Source: Tolypocladium sp. Sup5 PDA-1
Taxonomy: Eukaryota; Ascomycota; Sordariomycetes; Hypocreales; Ophiocordycipitaceae
DNA: 64,000 nucleotides
Direction: 5' to 3'
NCBI GenBank assembly: GCA_000750105.3
Contig: JPHH03000051.1
Coordinates: 165,872 to 229,871 of the forward strand
In this document: positions 55,701 to 64,000 of the stretch, piece after piece
Position numbering within the stretch: position 1 is the stretch's first letter
How the letters are laid out: each line of letters begins with the position of its first letter
Position numbers and translations under genes: made by a program
The notes under the pieces: model-generated
Seen by the model: only the letters and a program-made list of their open reading frames with translations
Database searches by the model: none
What the model was told of the DNA's origin: nothing

Positions 55701-57220
55701 AACTGGCCTTGGAAGGGGAAGTTGAAGATGCAAGTGAGAGCGATTCTCTGACATCGAACTCTGATGACGGCCTCGAAGGAATTGATTTCCCTTACACATT
55801 CGAGCTAAAAGTTTTTCTACGAAAGTCCAGGTCATTTAGAAGTCTTCAGAAGGATTTTATGCTGATGTTCCTGCCGGCGGAGCTGAGGCATGTGCTCTTC
55901 TCGATACCCAAAACGCGAATTTGGTTGTCACAGGAGCAGGACCTCTCTATCTCGAACAGGGTTAAGGCGTGGATAGAGGACCATACTCAAGTGAGATGGG
56001 ATTGGTGGCCTCTCAAGCCACGAAAACGGATGTTGCAAGGCGACGAGTCTCGAATGTTCTGGCAATGTGTAAGTCCAAAATGTGTTGGACGCGAATATGG
56101 CGCTAACATCTACCAGACCTGTGGTGCGCAACAGTGGGAGGAAATATCCATCGAACAACACGAAGCAGTGGCAAAGATACTCGCCTTATCAGACGACAAG
56201 TCCCGACCGACGCACTGGTGCAGAGCGAGGGGGATGGGATTCCCTTTGACAGCCTGGTTTAGAGGCATGTTTCGAAAGCTATCTCCAGCACCACCAGCCA
56301 CGTGTCCATCATCAGCCGCTCAAAAATACACGCCACTTGGAAACACTGCACTGTTTTCCTCTCTGAAGCACGCATCTTCGCCTCAACGTGGCGAATCGTC
56401 TCGTGCCGTAGCTCCGACCCCAAATCATCAACGCGGAAGTTCTACAGCCAACCAGCAAGCTCGGCTAGCTATTACACCCGACCCGGTCGGCCAAAACAAA
56501 AGCTGGATATTGTTTGGGATTCAAGGAGCACGGCGAACCTTGGTACCAGCCCAAATCCCGGTCAATAACCAGGCCACCGACTACAGTATCGTTCAAGACA
56601 TGAAGAAATGTTATCAAACACATCGAGGCCGGCTGAGATTATGGTTCTCGATTTGGCAGTTAGAATATTGTGAAATAGTCAAGGTAATGGTGTATGGGCC
56701 GTCTACGCTGTGCATTCTCAGTGCTAACCTCTATCAGTTCAACAGGCTGACGCCTGAGCGCTTGGTCCGCGACTACAAAGATCTTCCAACCCACGAGGAC
56801 TATCAGTACAGTCCACGTGCTGGAGCAACTGATGCCAGAAATCCCCCCATTTCGCCCCATGCCTTTAGAGCTCTTTTCTATGCCTGCCACGGCCCCTGCA
56901 CCTGGCCGATTCCTCATGACTGCATGCCTCCTCCAACGAGCGTCATTTATCTAGGACGCATTCCCAAGAGAACGAAAAGTTTTGAAACAGACCAGGCTTC
57001 GGCAATATGGGGCTTTGAAACCGTGTTTTCGCCTTCTCTCACTTACATCTTCGCCTATCATTGCGTCATGGTGGTTGGGCCATTTGCATTCTAGGCTTGG
57101 TGGCTTACAGTTCATCCCGATGATTTGCAGAATGCCTCTATACCGGTGACCCTCGTTCTAGGTGCTCTATCTCTGTTTTGGAGCGGCGCTGGAATCTTGA
57201 CAAATAGAAGGAGAGACTGA
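52794..57220 (+). pseudogene. NB-ARC/TPR NLR-type receptor, frameshifted and with a premature stop
   Basis: STAND-type signalling ATPase. Exon 1 (52794-52990) carries FVGRDGLL and half the P-loop; an 86-bp intron (52991-53076) restores GLGGVGKTQIALAYAYWL. The NB-ARC domain follows: Walker B WLMVVDNADD, RNBS-B ILITTRN, GxP-like LEYIPLALVQAAAYM and the MHD-like VHGLVQLATRRWL. Six 42-residue TPRs of kinesin-light-chain type start near 54346. The C-terminal region (about 55330-57220) has WDWWPLKP and, after a 48-bp intron (56069-56116), QCTCGAQQWEE. A second in-frame intron is 56684-56737. Defects: one base missing near 54313-54316, one extra A at 54508-54510, and TAG at 57092. Beyond it the frame continues 41 codons to TGA at 57218 with family-like sequence (AWWLTVHPDDLQNAS, then a TM helix). 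No N-terminal death-type effector domain is present. Assembly error at the A-runs is possible. Confidence 0.85.
54346..55080 (+). repeat. 126-bp tandem repeats encoding TPR units
   Basis: Unit starts at 54346, 54472, 54599, 54725, 54851 and 54974 give spacings of 126, 127, 126, 126 and 123 bp. Each encodes LxxMAxLASTYxxQGRWxEAExL-type helices. The 127-bp spacing pinpoints the one-base insertion near 54508, and the 123-bp spacing is a clean one-codon loss. Nucleotide similarity between units is high, as in repeat-shuffling fungal NLRs. Confidence 0.9.
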
Positions 57221-57674
57221 ACCAGGTTGTCCACGGGTTGTTGAGGATCAAAGCCGGGACGGCTCAGGTGAATTGTGCATAGCTCTCTCTATACTCTGCT
57301 GAAATGACGTAAGCAGCATTGATCTAATGCGCTTCGTGCCAAGTAAATAAAATATCGCATATTTGACCGGATTCTCGTGTGTTGAGCAAGAGCCAGTCGG
57401 GGGCCATCTTCGGGGAGGCGCTGCGCGCTAGTTTTGGCTCGAAGGCGGGAAACCGCGTGACGGCGGTCAGTCGGGCGTCGACAGCGCGCCAATAGAGCAC
57501 TGTTACACAGCCACAGCGTGTGCACTGCCCACCTCAGGCCAGGCTCTCACTAAAAGCGGCGCTGTTCACCACCGTCCATTCATGACCTATTATGACCTGA
57601 CTCTTCCAAGAGCCTCAACTCGCGCATCTCCATCGACGTCTCCGCCACCATAGACGGACAGGCCATCTTTCGAC
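57221..57674. other. Intergenic, nothing recognised
   Basis: The 3' flank of the NLR gene and the promoter of the PPxY protein. No repeat or ORF of note. Confidence 0.45.
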
Positions 57675-58481
57675 ATGTCCAAACAACCTCTCCCGGACGA
57701 GGACCTCCCCCCTCCCTATTCTGCAGCACCAGGTCCAGCGCTACCCTCGTCCTCGTATTCGTGCCCACAGCCAAGCTCCCCGTCTTCAACGTCCTCCCTC
57801 TTCTCCCACCACCTCTCCAGCATCCGCTCGCAGATCCTCCACGAGCAGGCCGCCCGCCTCTCCGCGCGCGACCAGACCGACAGCCAGACGCTCGCGCTGC
57901 TCGTGCCCCCCGTCGAGGACCTGCTCGCCTCCATCGCCGGCATGCACCCGCCGCCCGCGCTCGTCGAGGCGACGCTCGTGCCCGGCGGCGCCGTCGGCCC
58001 GGACTGGGCGTTTAGCGACGGCGACGAGCGGCGCAGCGGCGAGGTGAGGACCGTCGTCAAAGTGCGGCGGGAGGATGCGAAGCTCGAGGGGGACCGGAAG
58101 AGGCTGCCCCCCGGGAGGTCGGCGGACGCGGAGGGATCCGGCACGGGCGACGATGACCTGTGGTGGTCTGACGAGGCCATGGCCCGGCGTCTGGCCAAGC
58201 ATCTGCAGCCAGAGCGAGCGGCGCCGCCCGTCGACCGGCAGACTGTTAGGGCGCACGTCGCTCAAAACAAGAAGTCGAGATGGGGTCTCTTCAAGAAGGA
58301 CGAACCTCCTCCGCCGCCGCCAGCCTCGCCCCCTGCGTCGAGTGCGAGCGCGGGCCGGGACGATGTGACCATGTCGGCGGGCGCGGAAGAGGTGACGTTT
58401 CGGCGGGAGAATGAGATGGGAATCTGGGAGAGCAGGACGGGCTGGGGCATTGTCGTGCGGGTGAGGATTCGCAACGCGTGA
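57675..58481 (+). CDS. Conserved hypothetical fungal protein with N-terminal PPPY motif
   Basis: 268 aa, single exon. The N terminus has DEDLPPPYS, a PPxY motif able to bind WW domains of Nedd4-type ligases. A Ser/Pro-rich stretch follows, then a conserved helical block around SIRSQILHEQAARLSARDQTD. The middle is acidic and charged. The protein ends with a compact motif (EVTFRRENEMGIWESRTGWG followed by IVVRVRIRNA) preceded by a polyproline tract. No signal peptide or TM helix. The overall plan fits a protein of unknown function widespread in Pezizomycotina (recalled, not searched). The start has a good upstream context. Confidence 0.75.
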   Translation: MSKQPLPDEDLPPPYSAAPGPALPSSSYSCPQPSSPSSTSSLFSHHLSSIRSQILHEQAARLSARDQTDSQTLALLVPPVEDLLASIAGMHPPPALVEATLVPGGAVGPDWAFSDGDERRSGEVRTVVKVRREDAKLEGDRKRLPPGRSADAEGSGTGDDDLWWSDEAMARRLAKHLQPERAAPPVDRQTVRAHVAQNKKSRWGLFKKDEPPPPPPASPPASSASAGRDDVTMSAGAEEVTFRRENEMGIWESRTGWGIVVRVRIRNA

Positions 58482-59052
58482 GGGCGTGAAGCAATGGACC
58501 TGCGAGGTGTCGGGCAGTCAGTGACGAATGACGACTATGAATACGATAATACAGATGACTGTTTCAAAGGCTCTCCTTTGTTGCTAGTCTAATGATGTTG
58601 CTCAAGTCAAGTCTGAGTGAGGGCTATTGAGGACGTTCCAGCACCCGACTTCACTCCCTGGGCTTCACCACTCTAACCTTGCACCCGCGCATCACGTCAA
58701 CTCACTTTCACGCCAATTCACAGTCATATCGCCGCGAAACTCGTCCGCACCGGCGACTCTTGAGCGACTCGGCGAGCGCTCTGCTCTCATCGGCGCCTGA
58801 CTCATTCGCCGACCTGGCGCGCTCCGACGACCCCTCAACACCAAACCCCACCACGGCGAAGAGATCTACAGACCGAAGCCGACCTCGCAGCTGGCACCAC
58901 GCGGCTGGCAGGGACCGAACACGCGGGATATCGAGCATCGCCGGCGTTGCGTATTTAAGCTTCGCAGCCGTCACTCAATGGAGGCTCGCCAGCCGCAGTG
59001 AGCAGACAATCCGAGCATCACCACCAGAGGCAAGCATCGTGAGAGCATCACC
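58482..59052. other. Intergenic, nothing recognised
   Basis: The 3' flank of the PPxY protein and the promoter and leader of the epimerase gene. Confidence 0.45.
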
Positions 59053-60051
59053 ATGGACGTCCTCGTCACCGGCTCCGCGGGCCACCTCGGCAGCGCCCTC
59101 ATGCTCACCCTGCCCTCGCTGGGCTTCACCCCCCTCGGCATCGACATCCTCGCCTCGCCCACCACCACGCACGTCGGCTCCGTCAGCGACCGCGCCTTCA
59201 TCAAGGACATCCTCACGACCAATCCCATCCGCCACGTGCTGCACGCCGCCACGCTGCACAAGCCGCACGTCGGCAGCCACTCCAAGCAGCAGTTTGTCGA
59301 GACCAACGTCACCGGTACCCTCGTCCTGCTCGAGGAGGCGTCCTCCCTACCCCGCGACCAGATCCAGAGCTTCGTCTTCTTCAGCACCACCAGCACCTTT
59401 GGCCTCGCGCTCAGCCCCCGCCCGGGCTCGCCCGCCGCCTGGATCGACGAGCGCGTCGTCCCCGTGCCCAAGAACATCTACGGCGTGACAAAGGTCGCCG
59501 CCGAGGACATGTGCGCGCTCGTCCACGCCCAGACGCGCATGCCCGTGCTGGTGCTGCGCACGAGCCGCTTCTTCCCCGAGGAGGACGACGACGAGGACCG
59601 GCGCGCGGCCATGGGCGACGCGAACCTCAAGGTGCTCGAGCTGGCGTACCGCCGCTGCGACATCGAGGACATTGTCTCCGCGACCGCGTGCGCCATGGCA
59701 AAGGCCAGGGAAGTCGGCTGGGCAAAGTACATCATCAGCGCGCCGCCGCCGTTTGCCAACGACGCCGAGACGCTCGCCGCGCTGGACCGCGACCCGGCCG
59801 AGGTGTTTAGGAAGGCCGCCCCCGGCGTGGACGAGGTGTTTGCGCAGAAGGGCTGGAAGCACCTCGCGCGCGTGGACAGGGTCTACGACTCGAGCAAGGC
59901 GGTGCGGGAGCTGGGATGGCGACCAAAGTACACGTTTGCGCGGACCGTCGAGATGGTTGGCCGCGGCGAGGAGTGGCGGAGCGAGCTGGTGGGCAGGGTG
60001 GGCAAGAAGGGCTATCACGCCGTCAGCACGGGCGTGTACACGAAGCGATGA
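59053..60051 (+). CDS. NAD-dependent epimerase/dehydratase (extended SDR)
   Basis: 332 aa, single exon. The Rossmann motif TGSAGHLG is at residues 6-13. The Asp of GIDILASP fits an NAD-binding loop. Other family features are LHAATLHKPHVG, then the serine strand FFSTTSTFG (about 110-117) and the catalytic pair Tyr143/Lys147 in YGVTK. The C-terminal substrate domain ends with the usual KAVRELGWRPKYTF helix. It belongs to the nucleotide-sugar epimerase/dehydratase superfamily; the substrate is not deducible. The complete active site and clean frame indicate a functional enzyme. Confidence 0.9.
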   Translation: MDVLVTGSAGHLGSALMLTLPSLGFTPLGIDILASPTTTHVGSVSDRAFIKDILTTNPIRHVLHAATLHKPHVGSHSKQQFVETNVTGTLVLLEEASSLPRDQIQSFVFFSTTSTFGLALSPRPGSPAAWIDERVVPVPKNIYGVTKVAAEDMCALVHAQTRMPVLVLRTSRFFPEEDDDEDRRAAMGDANLKVLELAYRRCDIEDIVSATACAMAKAREVGWAKYIISAPPPFANDAETLAALDRDPAEVFRKAAPGVDEVFAQKGWKHLARVDRVYDSSKAVRELGWRPKYTFARTVEMVGRGEEWRSELVGRVGKKGYHAVSTGVYTKR

Positions 60052-60309
60052 CTTGTTCCTTGAGTCTGTCTTTGTTTGCTCTAGAGCACCCAGTTGTGGT
60101 TGAAGCACCATGACGGCAGAAGAACAGGAGTGGGTGTTAGATTAAATCAGGATCAGATATTGCTTTGCTTGTACAAAGGCACCAGAAGGGTGACATATAC
60201 GGTGGTTAGATATTAGATTCACGGCCATCGAGGCCCGTTCTCTCGACGTTTACTCTAGCGTGCCTCTAATTATATGTTCAACCCTACAAGGGCCGTCTAT
60301 GCTTCGTAA

Positions 60310-61386
60310 TCATTGCAAAAATTCAGCATGCCCCTGCTCCCGCAGAACCTCACGAACAGCATCCAGCACCCTCCCATGCACCCCCTCCGGCGCAGCCACA
60401 AACCCAAAGTTGGCGCTCATCGCCCTCCCCGCCGCGAGGTCGATCGGCCTGCCGAGCACGTCCGTGATGCGGCCGCCCGTCTCCTCAAACAGCAGCATCG
60501 CGCCCGCGTGGTCCCAGGCTTTCGCGAACCGGTCCCGGCGCTTGTACACCCAGACGGTCGCGTTGCCCAGGCCCATCGCCAGCGCCGCCCAGCGGAGCAC
60601 CCACGGCACGAGGTCGCAGCCGGGGAACGGGGCGCCGAGGCGCTGCGCGATGACCTCGTGCGCGCCGACGAGGGCGGAGTCGACAATGCTGGCGCAGGTG
60701 ACGAAGCGGATGCTCTCTGACGCTTGCTGCTGCGGGAGGCGCCGCGCCGGTGAATCCTCAATGCTGCCGCGCAGTTTGCGAATGAAAGCGCCGTGGCCCC
60801 TGACGGCGTAGACGATGCAGCCCTCACCAGACGGGTCGACATCTGCGTTGCAGAGCGGTGCTTTAGCGTCCATGGACATGTTGGGGCAGCCGACGGCACC
60901 CAACGTCTGCTTCCCGTCCACGAGCAGGCCAATGTTGATGGCGTACAGCTCGCCGCGGATGTACGTCTTCGTGCCGTCAATAGGATCAAACACCCACGTC
61001 CGCCCCGACCCTTGGCCGCCGGGACTGCTCACGCCCGCCTGGTCGATGAGGTCGCACATCAGCGCCCTCGTCGCCGGCAGCGCGGCGCCCCCATGATCAT
61101 CTCCGCCAACCCGCTGCAGCAGCTCCCACACGCGCTCTAGCAGGACCTCGTTGTCTCTTAAAGTGGAGGCGTCCTCCTCCCCGACGAAGCGGTCCCCCGG
61201 AAACGCATCCTTGAAGGTCGCGATGAGGAGCGCCTGGACGGCGAAGTCGGCGACGGTCACGGGGCTGAGGTCGGCCTTTTCGATGGCGCCCTTGTCCTGC
61301 GCGGAGATGATGGACTGGCTGAGCCGGGCGGCTCTCTGCAGCGCGCTGAAGGCGATGGTCAGCTCGCGGCTGTACGGGCTGTCCAT
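60310..61386 (-). CDS. MET22: 3'(2'),5'-bisphosphate nucleotidase (HAL2/MET22)
   Basis: 358 aa from the first ATG at 61386, almost exactly the yeast Hal2 length, single exon. It is a lithium- and sodium-sensitive Mg-dependent phosphatase of the inositol monophosphatase fold that turns 3'-phosphoadenosine 5'-phosphate into AMP in sulphate assimilation. The metal-site motifs are present: Asp47 in VTVADFAVQ, GEED at 69-72, DPIDGT at 134-139 and WDHAG at 291-295, followed by the EETGG loop. In yeast it is a salt-tolerance determinant. It shares a 250-bp divergent promoter with the OB-fold-like gene. Confidence 0.93.
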   Translation of the reverse strand: MDSPYSRELTIAFSALQRAARLSQSIISAQDKGAIEKADLSPVTVADFAVQALLIATFKDAFPGDRFVGEEDASTLRDNEVLLERVWELLQRVGGDDHGGAALPATRALMCDLIDQAGVSSPGGQGSGRTWVFDPIDGTKTYIRGELYAINIGLLVDGKQTLGAVGCPNMSMDAKAPLCNADVDPSGEGCIVYAVRGHGAFIRKLRGSIEDSPARRLPQQQASESIRFVTCASIVDSALVGAHEVIAQRLGAPFPGCDLVPWVLRWAALAMGLGNATVWVYKRRDRFAKAWDHAGAMLLFEETGGRITDVLGRPIDLAAGRAMSANFGFVAAPEGVHGRVLDAVREVLREQGHAEFLQ

Positions 61387-61636
61387 GGTGAGGTGGTGAC
61401 TGGTGAGTGTGGTGGGTGAGGTGAGGTGAGGTTGGTTGGCCCCGAGTTGAGAAAAGACTCCATAGCTGCATACACAGTACAAGTACAGTTGGCGTTGAGC
61501 TAACGTTTACGCTTCACGATTCACGATTCACGATTCACGACCTCCCTCAAACACCACGACATCACCCACCAGCTCTACACGTCCGGAAACCTCCAGGCCG
61601 AATCCACAGCATGCTTTTGTATGTGCATCTGACAAA
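61387..61636. promoter_or_regulatory. Divergent promoter with (TTCACGA)4
   Basis: A 250-bp region between divergent start codons. Four perfect TTCACGA heptamers lie at 61513-61540. Such short direct repeats may be chance slippage or regulator sites. Confidence 0.6.
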
Positions 61637-62800
61637 ATGGCTGGCATCGATCCTGCCGCCATAACGCTCGCCCCCGGCAGCGAGCCCTTCACGCTCACGC
61701 CCGTCATCGAGGACCTACTACGCACGCAGTTCTGCATCCCCGGGTCCATCTTCCTCGTCGAGGGCGTCGACATCGTGCCCGTCACCAAGACGGGCCGCTG
61801 GCAGGCGATCCGGCTGCTGCTCGGCGACGGCGAGGTCTGCATCCAGGCGCTGCTCGACGACACCATGCACCGCTTCGTGCACCTGGGGGACATTTGCGTC
61901 GGGTGCTACGTGCGCGTGCAGGCCTTTGAGTTGCGGTGGAAGGCCGTCCAGGAGGGCGCGGACGGGAAGGCTGAGGAGTCGAAGATGGTGTATCTCGTGG
62001 TCCGGAATTTGATCACGGTCGGGTGGAATGGGTCGGTGCAGGCGCTGCATCTCGCCGAGACTGTCCCAGAGTCTTCACCAGACGAAGTGGACGTGGAAGA
62101 GACAGCCCACGAGGAGGTGGAAGTGAACGAGGAGCAGGAGTTGCAAGATGGCAAGAAGGCGAGCCAGCCTACGACACCGAAGAGCTCTCGTCGCGACAAG
62201 TTCGGCCCATTCGCAGAAGACGACGACGACGACGACCTGGAAGACGCCTTCGAAACCTTTGAAGCCCTCACATTCCCCGAAAAGAAAAAGCCAGCCCAGC
62301 GTCCACCGCCATCCAGCGAACTCCCCGCACCACCATCACGCCCAACCCTCCCCATCCCCCTCCCCAGGGACTGGCACGACCCCCAGACGCCCCTCAAGCT
62401 CACCACCCTGCGCGCCATCCCGCACCTCCCCTACGCGCAGAACTGGACGTGCAACGTGCTCGCCGTCGTGGCCGCCCTCTCGCCCGTCGAGCCCGCCCGC
62501 ATGCACCCCTTCACGCAGCGCACCGCGCGCCTGGCCGACCCCTCGACGGCCAAGCGCGTCCACCTGACCGTGTTCCTCGACCCGGCGGGCTTCGCGCCCA
62601 GGGTCGGCAGCGCGGTGCTGCTGACGGGCGTCAAGAACCACCGCTTCGACGGCGGGAGCCTGAAGAAGTACGCGAGCGACGGGGGCGGCGCGGCGGCGGG
62701 CGGGCGCTGGTGGTTTGAGGATCCGTGGGAGATGGGGTGGTGCGATGTTGGGGGCATCAAGGCGTGGTGGGCCGAGATGGAAGCTGCGCTGGCGGATTGA
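61637..62800 (+). CDS. OB-fold-like protein of unknown function
   Basis: 387 aa, single exon. The N-terminal domain (about residues 30-130) reads like an OB-fold: GSIFLVEGVDIVPV, IRLLLGDGEVCIQALLDD, then GCYVRVQAFEL. An acidic, low-complexity linker (about 140-225, with a run of six Asp) separates it from a second OB-like domain. That domain shows LTTLRAIPHLPYAQNWTCNV, HLTVFLDPAGFAPRVGSAVL and a Trp-rich end (WWFEDPWEMGW). Paired OB domains with an acidic linker suggest single-stranded DNA or RNA binding, but no specific family was recognised and the function is inference. No targeting signal is obvious. Confidence 0.65.
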   Translation: MAGIDPAAITLAPGSEPFTLTPVIEDLLRTQFCIPGSIFLVEGVDIVPVTKTGRWQAIRLLLGDGEVCIQALLDDTMHRFVHLGDICVGCYVRVQAFELRWKAVQEGADGKAEESKMVYLVVRNLITVGWNGSVQALHLAETVPESSPDEVDVEETAHEEVEVNEEQELQDGKKASQPTTPKSSRRDKFGPFAEDDDDDDLEDAFETFEALTFPEKKKPAQRPPPSSELPAPPSRPTLPIPLPRDWHDPQTPLKLTTLRAIPHLPYAQNWTCNVLAVVAALSPVEPARMHPFTQRTARLADPSTAKRVHLTVFLDPAGFAPRVGSAVLLTGVKNHRFDGGSLKKYASDGGGAAAGGRWWFEDPWEMGWCDVGGIKAWWAEMEAALAD

Positions 62801-62938
62801 GTGGTTTGACGATTTTATGGTTATTCCCTCATCATTCAGTGGGGATGTGGTTCTGAAGCTCTTTGAGCAACATTGTGATATCGTGGGCTGTCTCTGGTCG
62901 CGACTTGTTAGTCTCATGCGGACTGGGGATGCTGGGGC

Positions 62939-63397
62939 TATATTACTATAAATCAGAATAAATACCTAGCTAAGATAAGAAAACGCTATAATAAGGAAAA
63001 TCTTAACCCTGTTACTAGCCCTATTGAGCTAGGGGTTAAATTAGAATCCTCGCAAGATAAAGCTAGCCCCGAGGAAATAACCTTATTTCAACAGCAAATA
63101 GGGGCCCTATTATACCTAGCTTTAAAAACTAGGCCTGATATATCCTTTGCAATAAATAGGTGCTCTAGGTATTCAAGCAATCCTAATAGCAGCCATTTTA
63201 GGGCCCTAGATAGGGTCTGGAAGTATTTAAATTACTATCCTATTCTAGGCCTATACTATAGTATAGAAAATAAGAACTATAAGCTAATAGGCTATTGCGA
63301 TGCCGACTGGGGCGGCGATACGATAAATAGAAAATCGACCTCTGGCTATATAACTAGCCTAGGAGGTAATATAATAAGCTGGAATAGCATGTATTAA
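62939..63397 (+). mobile_element. Ty1/copia polyprotein remnant (RT/RNase H C-terminal part)
   Basis: A 152-codon frame without ATG at its start reads through copia landmarks. They are IGALLYLALKTRPDISFAIN, then YSSNPNSSHFRALDRVWKYL and the RNase H segment YCDADWGGDTINRKSTSGYI followed by SLGGNIISW. It ends in TAA at 63395. The 5' side, with most of gag, integrase and reverse transcriptase, is missing, and the join to the flank of the OB-fold gene lies near 62939. Codon use is extremely TA-rich, yet there are no internal stops. Confidence 0.85.
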
Positions 63398-64000
63398 TAT
63401 ATAGTTATAATATAACTAGCTAATAGCTATTATTTAATAACTAATATAAGATAGCTATTATTCGGGAATATATATTCCCGACCGGGAATTTATATTCCCG
63501 ATAGAAATAGTGTAAGAAATAGGGATAAAGGCAGGAGAAGGTAGTAAAGGAAGAATAGGGTCTCTATAGAATAGAGTCACAAGAGGCAGAGATAGTAGGC
63601 AAGTATAGAAGGCAGTTGAATTGCTTGGTTATCTCTTCTATCTAGCTAGGAAGGAAAGCCCGTATATATAGACCTCTAGAATCGGACTTCGGATAGATCT
63701 AACTATCCGAGTCTCTCGGACCTTCGGGCTATTAGAAAATCCCGATAGGCTAGGTCTTATAGATAGGAATTTAGTCTTAGGGATAGGAATTATGTTCTAG
63801 GCCTTTGAACCTAATAGGTTCGATCTAAGTCTAGGTCTTATAGAGAGGAATTATCTAGACTCTTCCTATAGGCTAGGTCTTATAGATAGGAATTATGACT
63901 TATGGATAGGAATTATGTCCTAGGCTCCAAGAAGTAGGGATAAAGGCAGTGGAAAGGGGAATAAAGTCTCTATAGAATAGAGGCACAAGAGGCAGAGATA
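63398..64000 (+). mobile_element. Copia 3' tail and LTR-like repeats, RIP-affected
   Basis: TA-rich DNA. A block beginning AAATAGGGATAAAGGCAGG near 63517 reappears near 63933 as AAGTAGGGATAAAGGCAGT. Both copies continue through TCTCTATAGAATAGAG and CACAAGAGGCAGAGATA, consistent with a roughly 415-bp LTR followed by part of a second. Between them GGTCTTATAGATAGGAATTA-type units recur several times. The window ends inside the second copy. Confidence 0.65.
63463..63500. repeat. Two adjacent 18-bp palindromes
   Basis: CGGGAATATATATTCCCG (63463-63480) is a perfect palindrome, and CGGGAATTTATATTCCCG (63483-63500) a near-perfect one, separated by AC. They lie just before the LTR-like block. Confidence 0.9.

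Noticed and set aside
57675..58481. Arrestin-like trafficking adaptor, because of the PPPY motif
   Set aside because: A PPxY motif alone is not diagnostic; no arrestin-fold strands or family signatures were seen.

Overview
This window looks like nuclear DNA of a filamentous ascomycete, most likely a Sordariomycete close to Hypocreales. The coding GC is high. Short introns with GTNNGT donors, CTAAC-type branch sites and YAG acceptors interrupt many genes. The families are Pezizomycotina-typical: PDR transporter, PalA, flotillin, Zn(II)2Cys6 regulators, fungal NLR. Both ends carry TA-rich, CA/TG-depleted retroelement wrecks of the kind left by repeat-induced point mutation (RIP). The genus cannot be named from the sequence alone. 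No tRNA, rRNA or CRISPR was seen.

Layout. 1-2.2 kb: RIP-degraded LINE. 2.4-7.0 kb: PDR-type ABC transporter (minus). 8.1-13.5 kb: promoter repeats, a classical SDR, a decayed amidohydrolase and a secreted carboxylesterase with a possible GPI tail. 13.5-17.3 kb: gene-poor DNA with GC-rich palindromes and one small secreted protein. 17.7-25.6 kb: a compact accessory group made of a monocarboxylate-type MFS transporter divergent from a Zn(II)2Cys6 regulator, a small PPxY protein, an NmrA-like protein and an SDR pseudogene. 25.6-29.5 kb: no recognisable gene. 29.5-37.0 kb: core block of a GT31-like glycosyltransferase, PalA (pH signalling, ESCRT-associated) and flotillin. 38.4-45.9 kb: a second transporter/regulator pair (16-exon DAL5-type permease divergent from a dual C2H2+Zn(II)2Cys6 regulator), followed by an aldo-keto reductase. 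45.9-57.2 kb: accessory region with a decayed gene, a secreted SH3b-NlpC/P60 protein, a 221-bp duplication, a MULE transposase remnant, a run of minisatellites before a small Cys-rich gene, a 4-TM protein, and a large NB-ARC/TPR NLR interrupted by two single-base indels and a terminal nonsense codon. 57.7-62.8 kb: ordinary genes (PPxY protein, NAD-dependent epimerase, MET22/HAL2 nucleotidase, OB-fold-like protein). 62.9-64.0 kb: Ty1/copia remnant.

How the parts fit. Two transporter-regulator pairs with shared promoters and nearby oxidoreductases look like small catabolic or detoxification modules; neither has a PKS, NRPS or terpene synthase in view. The 46-57 kb block is the most dynamic: a candidate antibacterial peptidoglycan hydrolase lies near an NLR immune-type receptor that faces a small membrane protein across a 408-bp promoter, amid transposon debris and fresh tandem repeats. 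Gene decay recurs in the accessory segments and is absent from the core blocks.
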